Shown in pieces: positions 8,962-17,592 of a stretch of DNA of 64,000 nt (positions within the stretch are counted from its first letter, which is position 1; every line of letters starts with the position of its first letter). The translations under genes and the position numbers were made by a program. Source of the stretch: Occultella aeris (GTDB lineage: Bacteria > Actinomycetota > Actinomycetes > Actinomycetales > Beutenbergiaceae); contig NZ_CACRYJ010000059.1 in assembly GCF_902703175.1 (NCBI RefSeq), positions 1-64,000 on the forward strand, written 5' to 3'. The notes below the pieces were generated by a model. It saw only the letters and a program-made list of their open reading frames with translations. It was not told the DNA's origin and did not search any database.

Positions 8962-10593
8962 ATGGGGTGGCAGCACGGTCAGCTCGATCGGCGACGTCTG
9001 TTGCAGGGCACGCTGGCGCTGGGAGGCCTGGCCGCGGTGGGCGGGCTCGCTGGTTGCAGCAACGAAGGCCGCGGGGACGGAGGCTCACAGGTGGCCGACG
9101 AGGCGGTCGCCCTGCCCACCCACGTGCCTTGGTCAGGCGTCACCACCGATCTCGTCGGCCAGGACGGTGTCAGCGACGCGGTCTTCGCCTACCCGGCGGA
9201 GCCGGTGTCGGCGACGGATCGTCAACCAGGCGATGGACGGGACGTCGAGGCGTTCTCCATGACGACCTTCCCCGCCCCTCCTGGGCCCCAGAGCAACGAG
9301 TTCCTGCAAGCGTTGAACGAGCGCCTCGGGTTCGCGCTGTCGGTCTCGCTGGTGCCCACGGGGGACTTCTCCGCCCGCTTCCAGACCGCTGTCGCGGGAG
9401 ATCAGCTGCCGGACCTGTTCACCTTCTTCCCGAAGGGGGAGCCCGGGCTCCCGGGAATGCTGCAGGAACGCGCCGTCGATCTGACCCAGCTGCTCTCCGG
9501 TGACGCCGTCACGCGATTCCCGTTCTTGGCCAACGTGCCCACCGAGAGCTGGCGATCCGCGGTGTACGGCGGCAAGATCTACGGAATCCCGATCCCGCGG
9601 GGACCGCAGAGCAGCATCGTCCTCTACGGGCGCGAGGACGTTCTGAGCGACGAAGGCGTCGGCATGACCGTGGCGTCTGCCGCCGAGCTCCACGACCTCT
9701 GTCGCGATCTCAGCGGCGGGAACCGGTGGGCGCTGGACAAGACGCCCATCCGCGTGCTGCGGCAGATGTTCGAGATCCCGAACGGCTGGTCCGAGGAGGG
9801 AGGTGCCTTCACTAGCGCCTTGGAGCACGAGCGCCAGCTCGACGCTCTCGAGGCGGGGCGTGCGCTCGTGGCCGACGGACTCGTGCATCCCGACGCGTTG
9901 GTCGCGCCGAACCCGCAGCGCAAGACGTGGTTCGTCAGCGGAACCGTGCTGTTGATGGAGGACACCTTCAGCGCGTGGCCGGGCTTTCATACCTACGAGA
10001 TCCCTGCGGGCTTCCTGCTGGGCGCGATCGTGCCGCCGCTCGCAGACGGGGGTGGCCAGGCGCCGATCTGGCTGGGTTCGCCGACGCACAACATCACAGC
10101 CGTCGGCAAGCGTGCCGAGGATCGTGCCGAGTCGCTGCTGGAGGTGCTCGACTACCTGGCCGCACCGTTCGGGACCGCCGAGCACCTTTTCAAGAACTAC
10201 GGTCTGCCTGGTGTGCACCACACCCTGCAGGGCAGTGACCCGATCCTGACCGAGCAGGGCAAGAGCGAGCTGCAACTCGCGCTGCGGTATCTCGGCGAGG
10301 GGCCATGGGTCACGTATCAGGCAGGGTCGCCGGAGATCGCGCGGTCCCAGTTCGAGGCGCAGAGCGCCACGGTCCCGACTGCGGTACGCAATCCCAGCCT
10401 GACGCTGTTCAGCGAGACGGAGTCGCGTAAAGGCGGTCAGATCGGTGGTGACATCGCCTCTGTCGAGAACGACATCCTGCTGGGACGTCGGCCGGTGACC
10501 GACTGGACGGCGGCCGTCGAGGCATGGAAGCGGGACGGTGGAGACCAGATCGCGGACGAGTTTGCCGAGGCTCTGGCCCTCAGTGCCGGCTAG
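8962..10593 (+). CDS. Orphan extracellular solute-binding lipoprotein (Tat type)
   Basis: Sugar-type SBP of 543 aa, longer than the usual 420-450 (LplA-like size). The leader has RRRLL at residues 10-14 and a lipobox ending in Cys32 (LAGC), so Tat export with lipidation is likely. The ATG at 8962 has AAGGAG at 8950-8955; the open frame extends to 8872 but through the operator. No permease genes follow; the next gene is an aldo/keto reductase with its own start signals. The SBP must pair with a transporter elsewhere or act as a binding or sensing protein. It is controlled by the adjacent LacI. Confidence 0.87.
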   Translation: MGWQHGQLDRRRLLQGTLALGGLAAVGGLAGCSNEGRGDGGSQVADEAVALPTHVPWSGVTTDLVGQDGVSDAVFAYPAEPVSATDRQPGDGRDVEAFSMTTFPAPPGPQSNEFLQALNERLGFALSVSLVPTGDFSARFQTAVAGDQLPDLFTFFPKGEPGLPGMLQERAVDLTQLLSGDAVTRFPFLANVPTESWRSAVYGGKIYGIPIPRGPQSSIVLYGREDVLSDEGVGMTVASAAELHDLCRDLSGGNRWALDKTPIRVLRQMFEIPNGWSEEGGAFTSALEHERQLDALEAGRALVADGLVHPDALVAPNPQRKTWFVSGTVLLMEDTFSAWPGFHTYEIPAGFLLGAIVPPLADGGGQAPIWLGSPTHNITAVGKRAEDRAESLLEVLDYLAAPFGTAEHLFKNYGLPGVHHTLQGSDPILTEQGKSELQLALRYLGEGPWVTYQAGSPEIARSQFEAQSATVPTAVRNPSLTLFSETESRKGGQIGGDIASVENDILLGRRPVTDWTAAVEAWKRDGGDQIADEFAEALALSAG

Positions 10594-10677
10594 ACACCTA
10601 GTTGCGCCCGCCCCGAACGTGCACCCCACGCGGTATCGGTATGGCGACGCCCGAGGCGACTGGCTACCGTGAGTCGC

Positions 10678-11562
10678 ATGCGCACACGAACGATCGGGAA
10701 CGCAGCCGTGGGATCGGACGAGGTCGGAGCGATCGGGCTGGGGCTGATGACCTTCGACCAGACCGGCCCGCAACCGCGCGCTCAGCTGGCCGAGACCGTC
10801 AGGGCGGCCCTCGACGCCGGGGTCACCCTCTTCGACACGGCGGACGCCTACGGACCGGGAGAACTGCTCGGCGCCGACTGCCAGGGCGAGAACGAGAAGC
10901 TGATCGCCTCGCTGCTCGACGAGCTCGGCGTACGTGACCAGGTCCGGCTGGCCACAAAGGGCGGGTGCGTGCGCACCGAGGGCGGCGGTTGGTCACGGGA
11001 CAGTTCCCCCGAGCACCTGCACGAGGCCGTGAACGCCAGCCTGCGACGGCTCGGCGTCGACCAGCTCTGGCTGTGGCAGCACCACCGACCGGACGAGACC
11101 CGCGACTACGAGGAGACGATCGGCGTGCTTCGTGAGATCGCCGAATCGGGCAAGGTCCGCGCGGTGGGTCTCTCGAACGTCAACCCGCAACAGATCCGGG
11201 CCGCGCACGCCGTGCTCGGCGATCACCTCGTCAGCGTCCAGAACCAGTTCTCCCCCGCGTTCCGCTCCAGCCAACCCGAGATCGACGTGTGCGACGAGCT
11301 CGAACTCGCGTTCCTGCCATGGAGCCCGCTCGGCGGCCTCGGGAGCGCGAAGGACCTCGCGGACAAGCACCCGGCGTTCGCGCAGGTAGCCGCCGAGCGT
11401 GGGGTGAGCCCGCAGCAGGTCGCGCTGGCCTGGGAACTGGCGCAGGCGCCGGGCGTCATCCCGATCCCCGGTGCCAAAAGGCCCTCGTCCATCATTGACT
11501 CGGCCGCCGCAGCGGACCTCGATCTCACGCCGGACCAGCTCGCACTGCTCAACCGTGAATGA
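10678..11562 (+). CDS. Aldo/keto reductase
   Basis: AKR superfamily (beta/alpha)8 oxidoreductase of 294 aa, NADPH-dependent, cytoplasmic. Visible motifs are LFDTADAYGPGE with the catalytic Asp and Tyr, ATKGG with the catalytic Lys, QHHRPD, and the C-terminal cofactor loop IPGAKRPS. Starts are possible at GTG 10669 or ATG 10678. There is no RBS; a TACCGT hexamer at 10665-10670 just upstream suggests a leaderless mRNA. It converges on the rhamnose operon. Reduction of L-lactaldehyde from rhamnose breakdown is a reasonable but unproven role. Confidence 0.87.
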   Translation: MRTRTIGNAAVGSDEVGAIGLGLMTFDQTGPQPRAQLAETVRAALDAGVTLFDTADAYGPGELLGADCQGENEKLIASLLDELGVRDQVRLATKGGCVRTEGGGWSRDSSPEHLHEAVNASLRRLGVDQLWLWQHHRPDETRDYEETIGVLREIAESGKVRAVGLSNVNPQQIRAAHAVLGDHLVSVQNQFSPAFRSSQPEIDVCDELELAFLPWSPLGGLGSAKDLADKHPAFAQVAAERGVSPQQVALAWELAQAPGVIPIPGAKRPSSIIDSAAAADLDLTPDQLALLNRE

Positions 11563-11568
11563 CCCGCA

Positions 11569-11615
11569 CGCCGTCGCCCCTGCCACTTCTTGGTGTCCGA
11601 CGGCCAGCGACGGCG
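11569..11615. terminator. Possible bidirectional terminator between convergent genes
   Basis: A perfect 9-bp inverted repeat, CGCCGTCGC (11569-11577) and GCGACGGCG (11607-11615), lies in the 75-base gap between the convergent AKR and aldolase genes. The loop is long (29 nt) and there is no T-run, so this is tentative. Confidence 0.35.
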
Positions 11616-11637
11616 CTTCCAGCCTGGCCCCGGCGGG

Positions 11638-12399
11638 TCACCCCGCGTCCACCCGGAGCAGGGCGCGGCGGTACCTCTCATCCTCGCGGCTCGCGATCCG
11701 CCGGACCTCGGACGACGGCAGTGCCGCCGCGTCGGGCCCGGCCGCCAGCAGCAGTCGTGCCATCTTCACGACCATCAGCGTGACGTCCAGCGCAGCCTCC
11801 GCCGTCAGCGCATGCGCGACCATCCCGTGCCCCGCCAGGAGCCACACGTTCGAGCGGGCCTCTCCCTCCCGGACCAGACGTAACGCCTGCTTCGCCAGTT
11901 CCAGGCCCGGATCGACATAGTCCAGAAGAACTGACCGGGTCCCGCACATCACCACGTGATCGGGGATCATCCGCTCCCGGGCCAACTCCTCCCCACGCCC
12001 CGCCGCCATCAGGGCGAGCACGGGCGTCGGGTGGGTGTGCAGGATGACTCCGGCACCGAGCTGCTCCCCGAGGACCGCATGCAGGCCGGCCTCCACAGAC
12101 GGACGGGCGGTGCCGGCGTCGGTTCCGCCGGTCAGGACGTCCTTCCACGCGGCGTCGCTCGTGCACTCCTCGATGCCGGCGAGCAGGCGGCTGCGGCTCA
12201 TCTCGACGAAGTCGGAGGGCTGGAGCCGGCCGAGTCGCGTGCCGCTGGCCGTGACGTGGAGCCGATCGCCCGGCGTCAGGACCGAGATGTTGCCTTCGGC
12301 CGCAACCACGAGTTCATTGCCCGGAGCGGCGGCCGCCCTGGCCGTCTCGGCCGCCAGCCGCAGTTCCTCGGCGTCGGCGACGGTGGGGCGGTTCACCAT
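11638..12399 (-). CDS. Class II aldolase/adducin-family protein, probable rhamnulose-1-phosphate aldolase
   Basis: Zinc-dependent aldolase of 253 aa. It has a phosphate-binding GN-S motif (AEGNISV), the zinc-ligand pair HTH in HTHPTP, and a third His in AGHGMV. It is expected to split L-rhamnulose-1-phosphate into DHAP and L-lactaldehyde. It is third in the leftward operon kinase-isomerase-aldolase. The ATG at 12399 lies inside the end of the isomerase gene (seven-base overlap), which sets the start; the frame stays open far upstream but is spurious. Fuculose-1-phosphate aldolase is the alternative, but the neighbours favour rhamnulose. Confidence 0.82.
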   Translation of the reverse strand: MVNRPTVADAEELRLAAETARAAAAPGNELVVAAEGNISVLTPGDRLHVTASGTRLGRLQPSDFVEMSRSRLLAGIEECTSDAAWKDVLTGGTDAGTARPSVEAGLHAVLGEQLGAGVILHTHPTPVLALMAAGRGEELARERMIPDHVVMCGTRSVLLDYVDPGLELAKQALRLVREGEARSNVWLLAGHGMVAHALTAEAALDVTLMVVKMARLLLAAGPDAAALPSSEVRRIASREDERYRRALLRVDAG

Positions 12400-13571
12400 C
12401 CCGCCGCACGACCCACACGCTCGCGTTCCCGGGTGCGTGCCGAGCCGGACCCACGGTAGGCGTCCAATGGGTTGTCCGGCACGCCGAGCCGCTGACGCGC
12501 CTGGCGGACGAGCGGCCGGCCATCGGTCTGATAGGCGTCGTCGAGGATCTGGTTGCTCCCGACCACGTCGCCGTCGTCCTGGGCGCGTTCCAGCTCGTCG
12601 AGATCGACCAGGAGCGCCTTGGCGAACGCCAGCTGGACCGCATCGATGCTGCGCAGCATGGCTGACATCTTGTCCTCGACCATCGCGCACTGGTCGATCT
12701 TGTAGAGGATCTCGTGAGCCGCACCCGTGACCATGGGGTCCGTATCGTCCTCGGCCTTGATCAGCTCCAGGCAGATCAGGAAGAGTTCGTGGGGGTTGAC
12801 CGCACCGACGAACAGGTCGTCGTCACCGTACTTCTTGCTGTTCAGGTCGAAGCCGCCGAGTCGCCCGCGGCCGAGCAGGGTCGCGACGATGTGTTCGATG
12901 TTGGTTCCCAGGGGATGATGCCCGATGTCCACCAGAACGCGGGCACGAGGGCCGAGCGATTCGCAGAGGAGGAGCGACTGGCCCCAGTCGGCGATGTCGG
13001 TGTGGTAGAAGGCAGGTTCGAAGAACTTGTACTCGAGCAGCAGGGACATGTCGCTCGGCAACTGACCGTAGATCTCGGCCAGCCCTTCCTCGAGCCAGCG
13101 GCGTCGGCGCCGGAAGTCCCCTTGCCCCGGATAGTTGGTGCCGTCGGCCAACCAGAGTGAGATCTGGCGCGATCCCGTGGACTGCGCGACCGCGATGCAC
13201 TCGGCAACATGTGCGATCGCCTGGGCGCGCACGGACGCGTCGACGTTGGTGAGGGATCCGAGCCTGTAGTTGTCCTCCTGGAACAGGTTCGGGCTGATCG
13301 AGCCGATTCGCACACCTCGCTGTTGTGCGTACGTGGCGAGCGCAGCGTAGTCGTCAACGGCATCCCACGGGATGTGCAGGGCCACGGTCGGTGTGACACC
13401 GGTCAATTGGTGAACCTCGGCAGCGTCGTCGATCTTCTCCCAGACGTCTCGGGCGGTTCCAGGCGTGTCGAACACCTTGAAGCGGGTGCCGGTGCTGACG
13501 TATCCCCACGACTGCGTCTCGATGGCCAGCTTGACGATTCTGTCGACGACTTCCTGATTGTCCCGTGTCAT
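12393..13571 (-). CDS. rhaI: L-rhamnose isomerase (Gram-positive/Streptomyces type)
   Basis: TIM-barrel sugar isomerase of 392 aa converting L-rhamnose to L-rhamnulose. Metal- and substrate-binding patterns are visible: LEYKFFEPAFYHTDIADWG, VDIGHHPLGTNIEH and FDLNSKKYGDDD. These are characteristic of the RhaI branch rather than the E. coli RhaA branch. The start is ATG 13571, which overlaps the kinase stop by four bases (TCAT on the plus strand at 13568-13571). The C-terminal tail beyond residue 375 is Arg-rich and not conserved-looking. Confidence 0.9.
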   Translation of the reverse strand: MTRDNQEVVDRIVKLAIETQSWGYVSTGTRFKVFDTPGTARDVWEKIDDAAEVHQLTGVTPTVALHIPWDAVDDYAALATYAQQRGVRIGSISPNLFQEDNYRLGSLTNVDASVRAQAIAHVAECIAVAQSTGSRQISLWLADGTNYPGQGDFRRRRRWLEEGLAEIYGQLPSDMSLLLEYKFFEPAFYHTDIADWGQSLLLCESLGPRARVLVDIGHHPLGTNIEHIVATLLGRGRLGGFDLNSKKYGDDDLFVGAVNPHELFLICLELIKAEDDTDPMVTGAAHEILYKIDQCAMVEDKMSAMLRSIDAVQLAFAKALLVDLDELERAQDDGDVVGSNQILDDAYQTDGRPLVRQARQRLGVPDNPLDAYRGSGSARTRERERVGRAAGW

Positions 13572-14974
13572 GGGGTGTCCTCTCGTGGGTTCGGCTGTGG
13601 TTCGGGTTCGTATCGGTGAACGGTCTGCGTGCGCCTGACGAGTGCCCGGCAGGCAGCGGTGTCCGGGACGCTGCCCAGGGCGCGCGCCTGGAGCAGGGCG
13701 TTTCCGAGCAGGGATGCCTCTATCGGTCCGGCGAGAACGGTCTGCCCGGCGGCTGCTGCCAGGGCCTCTCCGAGGATCGGCAGGGCAGCACCTCCGCCCA
13801 CGAGATGGATGACCGCACCCCGCCGCCCGAGCATCGCCTCGAGGTCCTCGATCGCTCGCACGAACGTCAGGACCAGGCTGTCGATGATGGCTCGCACCAT
13901 CTCGGCACGATTCGCCGGAACCCGGCCGGACCTCTCCCAGGTCAACTCGGCGATGAGGGTCGGCATGTCCTCGGGTGCGAACAGGCGGGGATCCTCACTG
14001 TCGAAGACCAACTGGCCCGCCGGAAGCACAGCGGCGGCCGCGAGCAACGTGTCCGCAGAGGTGTCGGTCCATCGGCCCAGGCACTCGTTCAGCAGCCACA
14101 GCCCGGCCGCATTGCGGTGGATCGTGCTGACTCCGTCGACACCGAGTTCGTTGACGAATCCAGTGCCGAGCGCGCGGTCGGCGAGAACGCGCTCGTTCGA
14201 CTCGAGCCCGACGAGGGCCCACGTACCGCAGGAGATGTAGATGAACTCGTCGCTGCTGGCCGGGGTCGCGACGATGGCCGACGCGGTGTCATGCCCGGCC
14301 ACCGTCACGAGCGGGGTCCGGCCCGGCACACCGAGCTGGTCGCAGACCTGGGGCAGCAGCTCGCCACGGACCGTGCCGCACGGCTGCACGTCCGGCATCG
14401 CGTCCCGGCGCAAGCCCACCTCGGCCAACAGGTCGGTCGACCAGCTCAGTGAGTGGACGTCGAACAACTGGGTGGTGCTCGCCCACGAGCAGTCGGTCGC
14501 TGCGTGGCCGGTCAGGCGATACGCGACAAGATCGCCGATGGACAGCAGCATGGCGGTCCTGGTGAGGGTCCGTTTCGACTCGGTGAGCAACTGGGACGCG
14601 GTGCTGAAGTCATGCGGCATCAAGCCTGTGATGGTTCGCGTCCTCAGCTCGTCGTAGCGTCGACTCACGCCCACGGTGCGCGCGTCCCGGTAGCGGAATG
14701 GTGCCTCGATCAGGGAGCCGTTCCGCTCCAGGAGTCCGTAGTCAGCACCCCAGGCGTCGATACCGACGCTGTCGATCGGCCCGCCATCAGCTACCTGCCG
14801 AGCGGCATCGAGCAGGAGCGTCATGAGTCTCTCGAAATCCCAGCGTGCACCGTGACTGTCCGAGGTCGGCGTGGCGAACCTGACCAGGTCCAGCACCTTC
14901 AACTCGGACTCGTCGACGTGGACACGAGCGACTCGACCACTCGTTGCGCCCAGGTCGATCGCCATTGCGTACAT
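13568..14974 (-). CDS. rhaB: Rhamnulokinase (FGGY family)
   Basis: FGGY carbohydrate kinase of 468 aa that phosphorylates L-rhamnulose. It has the ATP/phosphate motif DLGATSGRV at the N-terminus, a GHDTASA motif mid-protein, and the C-terminal FGGY region LVGGGAALPILGEALA. The start is ATG 14974, six bases after AAGGAG (14981-14986); an upstream in-frame TTG at 14998 lies in the operator. It is first in the operon with the isomerase and aldolase, and divergent from the DUF4838 gene. Confidence 0.9.
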   Translation of the reverse strand: MYAMAIDLGATSGRVARVHVDESELKVLDLVRFATPTSDSHGARWDFERLMTLLLDAARQVADGGPIDSVGIDAWGADYGLLERNGSLIEAPFRYRDARTVGVSRRYDELRTRTITGLMPHDFSTASQLLTESKRTLTRTAMLLSIGDLVAYRLTGHAATDCSWASTTQLFDVHSLSWSTDLLAEVGLRRDAMPDVQPCGTVRGELLPQVCDQLGVPGRTPLVTVAGHDTASAIVATPASSDEFIYISCGTWALVGLESNERVLADRALGTGFVNELGVDGVSTIHRNAAGLWLLNECLGRWTDTSADTLLAAAAVLPAGQLVFDSEDPRLFAPEDMPTLIAELTWERSGRVPANRAEMVRAIIDSLVLTFVRAIEDLEAMLGRRGAVIHLVGGGAALPILGEALAAAAGQTVLAGPIEASLLGNALLQARALGSVPDTAACRALVRRTQTVHRYEPEPQPNPREDTP

Positions 14975-14984
14975 CTGCGACTCC

Positions 14985-15043
14985 TTGAAGCGCTCCAATT
15001 ACCCTGACGAGCGAACTTAGGTGTGCGATACGGCCGCCGTCAA
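14985..15043 (-). promoter_or_regulatory. rhaB promoter and rhamnose operator
   Basis: On the minus strand the -35 is TTGACG (15043-15038) and the -10 is TAAGTT (15019-15014), 18-bp spacer. Just after the predicted start point lies an imperfect palindrome with an AGCGCT core, TTGAAGCGCTCCAA on the plus strand (14985-14998). It overlaps the region just before the RBS, a classic LacI-type repression site. Confidence 0.7.
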
Positions 15044-15115
15044 GAGTTCACGACGACGCACGTCCACACAGTTCGGTCTGCTTCCTCTCGGCAGCGTCCG
15101 ACAGGTCAGGAGGTC

Positions 15116-15166
15116 TTGACAGAGCTCGGGTAGCCCTGCCACGGTTCATCAGTTGAATCGCTCCAA
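15116..15166 (+). promoter_or_regulatory. Promoter and rhamnose operator of the DUF4838-lacI-GH78 operon
   Basis: The -35 is TTGACA (15116-15121) and a weak -10 is CACGGT (15140-15145), 18-bp spacer. TTGAATCGCTCCAA (15153-15166) sits at the predicted start point and differs at one base from the operator facing rhaB. The two divergent operons therefore share one regulator, most simply the LacI protein at 17593. Confidence 0.65.
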
Positions 15167-15204
15167 TCCCAATCTTGGAACGTCCCCACAACGGAGAGTG
15201 GACA

Positions 15205-17586
15205 ATGCGACACACCAACACACCCCAGGCCCCCGCCCGGTCGACTACCGCCGTCCCCCGGGGTGCGGTGACCCGGCGCACGGCCCTTCGCGCCGGCGCC
15301 GCGCTCGGCGCCACGGCCGGCGTCCTGGCCACGGCACAGTCCGCACATGCCGACGCTGCGGCGGGTGGCCACCGACGTCTCGCGCTCGCCAGGGGCGGTC
15401 GAACGTCCTACACCGTCTACGTCGGAGCCGACGAGAGCCCCATCGCGCGTCACGCGGCGCAGGAACTGGTCGACTACCTCGGTGAGATCACCGACGCATC
15501 GTTCCCGCTCGTCGTCGCGCCCGAACCGCCGCAATCCGGGCCACTGATCGTCGTCGGTCGCCACAACCCCGTGGCCATATCCGCGGATCTGCCGTTGGCG
15601 GACGTCTCCGATGACGGCTTCTGCCTCCGCACGGTCGACACCGGCGCGGACGCTGACGACCGTGCCAGCATCCTCATCGCAGGCGCCGGCGACCGGGGCA
15701 CGCTTTACGGCGCCTACTGGTTCCTGGATCGCCTGTGCGGCGTGCGATGGTTCGGCCCCGAGTACACGGTCGTTCCACGCCAGCGGGTGCTGACGCTGCG
15801 GCAGTCGGACCTGAACGCCGTCAAGGTGCCGGGCTTCCGCTTCCGAGAGGTGTTCGCGGCCGATGGTGCGGACCCGGCGTACCGGCACCGCAACCTGCTG
15901 AACGGCAACAGTCACCACCTGCGCGAGCGGCCCTCCCCGCCCGAGCTCGACACCTGGTCCGACTACTGGCCCTACGAGGCACACAACTTCCACCAGATCG
16001 TGTCCGACCAGAGCCTGTGGCACGGCGGTCAGCTCCTGGCGATGGAACAGGCGACCCGTGATCAGGCCAGCGCCGAGCTGATCCAGCGGATCGATGCGAA
16101 GATCGAGGAGGGTCGCGACCCGTCGTTCGGGTTCAGCCAGATGGACTGGTCCTGGCAGCCGGACGCGGACAGCGCCGCGTTCGCCGATGCGCATGGCGGG
16201 GCACTGTCGGCACCGATCATCGACATGCTGAACGAGGTCGCGGACGAGGTCGGTCAGGTGATCCCGGAGGCCCGGCTGGCCACCCTTGCGTACCAGTTCA
16301 CGTTCCGCCCACCGACCGGTCTGGCCGTCAGCGACCGGGTGCTCATCACCGCAGCGCCGATCTGGGCCGACTTCGCTCATCCCCTGTTCGGTGAGGGCAA
16401 CCCCGAGACCGCTGCCGACCTGGACGGGTGGACACAACTCACCGACCAGATCGTCGTATGGACCTACAACACGAACTTCGAGAACTATCTGCTGCCGTTC
16501 CCGAACTGGTGGACGATGTGCGAATCACTGAAGCAACTGGCCGAGAGATCGGTCCAGGGGTACTTCGGTCAGGCGGCCTGGGACAACGGCGGCGGCGCCG
16601 AGACTGCGGAACTGCGTGCCTGGGTGCTCGCACGGCTGCTCTGGGACCCCGAGCTCGAGCCCGATGAGCTCATCAGGGAGTTCGTCGACAACTACTACGG
16701 CGCCGGTGGCACTCAGGTCTATGAGTACCTGGAACTGCTGGCCGACTCGGTCACCTCGACCGGAGCCGAACTGCCCTGCTACATCTCGTCGGTCGCGCCC
16801 GCGTACCTGCCCTTCGAGACGGTGCGGCAGGCGGACCTGCTCCTCGACCGCGCGGAGCGGAACGTCCGCCGTGACGAAACCCTGCTCAAGCACGTCCGCA
16901 TCCTGCGGATGGGCCTCGACATGGTCGTCCTCCTGCGCCGCAACGAGCTCACCCGCGTCGCGGCGGAGCACGACGTGCGTTGGGACCTGGAGATCGACCG
17001 TCGGATCGCCCGGTTCAACGGCGCACTCGACGCCTCGGGAATGACCGCTTTCCGGGAGATCCTCGCCGGCGCCGCGTTGGGCGACGTCGACTGGCTTCGC
17101 CGTTTGGTCAGCATCACTCCCAGCCCGGCGCAGCCGCCCGCAGAGGTCGCCGGCCTGCCCGCGAGCGACTGGGTCGACTATCAGGAACTGGACTTCACGC
17201 TCTACCCCCTGAACGCCGACGTCGTCGAGGACGCGGCCGCCTCCAGCGGATACGCGGCCCGGATGACCGGCGGTTCGATCGACTGGGGGATCCAGCTCGA
17301 GCTGAGCCTGCTTCCGCCGGACATCGACTGGACGGTTTATGTTGTGGTCCGTGCCGACACCCAGTCCGAGGATCCGACAGCTCGCGCGATGTCGATCGGC
17401 GTCCACCCGCCGTTCGGTAACTACATCGATCTGCGCGTCGGAGACTTCTCGGACGGCGCCTTCCACACGATCGAGGTGCCCGGGACCTACCGCAGCGACA
17501 GTGCGGAGGTGGTCTGGGTCCAGCCCCCTGGCACGGCCGCCATCTCCCACCTGTACGTCGACCGGATCTTCGCTGTCAGGGCGTAG
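15205..17586 (+). CDS. Secreted DUF4838-domain protein, glycosidase-like
   Basis: Exported protein of 793 aa. The N-terminus has a twin-arginine motif (TRRTALRAG) and a signal cleavage region after SAHA. Residues about 60-180 resemble the alpha/beta domain preceding many glycosidases (GH20b/GH67 N-terminal type), with motifs such as GDRGTLYGAYWFLDRLCGVRWFGPE. A DUF4838-type TIM-barrel-like core follows (residues about 220-480), and the C-terminus looks like a beta-sandwich. ATG 15205 follows GGAGAG. Enzymatic activity of the family is not established to my knowledge. Its rhamnose operator suggests it attacks a rhamnose-containing glycan outside the cell. Confidence 0.8.
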   Translation: MRHTNTPQAPARSTTAVPRGAVTRRTALRAGAALGATAGVLATAQSAHADAAAGGHRRLALARGGRTSYTVYVGADESPIARHAAQELVDYLGEITDASFPLVVAPEPPQSGPLIVVGRHNPVAISADLPLADVSDDGFCLRTVDTGADADDRASILIAGAGDRGTLYGAYWFLDRLCGVRWFGPEYTVVPRQRVLTLRQSDLNAVKVPGFRFREVFAADGADPAYRHRNLLNGNSHHLRERPSPPELDTWSDYWPYEAHNFHQIVSDQSLWHGGQLLAMEQATRDQASAELIQRIDAKIEEGRDPSFGFSQMDWSWQPDADSAAFADAHGGALSAPIIDMLNEVADEVGQVIPEARLATLAYQFTFRPPTGLAVSDRVLITAAPIWADFAHPLFGEGNPETAADLDGWTQLTDQIVVWTYNTNFENYLLPFPNWWTMCESLKQLAERSVQGYFGQAAWDNGGGAETAELRAWVLARLLWDPELEPDELIREFVDNYYGAGGTQVYEYLELLADSVTSTGAELPCYISSVAPAYLPFETVRQADLLLDRAERNVRRDETLLKHVRILRMGLDMVVLLRRNELTRVAAEHDVRWDLEIDRRIARFNGALDASGMTAFREILAGAALGDVDWLRRLVSITPSPAQPPAEVAGLPASDWVDYQELDFTLYPLNADVVEDAAASSGYAARMTGGSIDWGIQLELSLLPPDIDWTVYVVVRADTQSEDPTARAMSIGVHPPFGNYIDLRVGDFSDGAFHTIEVPGTYRSDSAEVVWVQPPGTAAISHLYVDRIFAVRA

Positions 17587-17592
17587 CACCTC

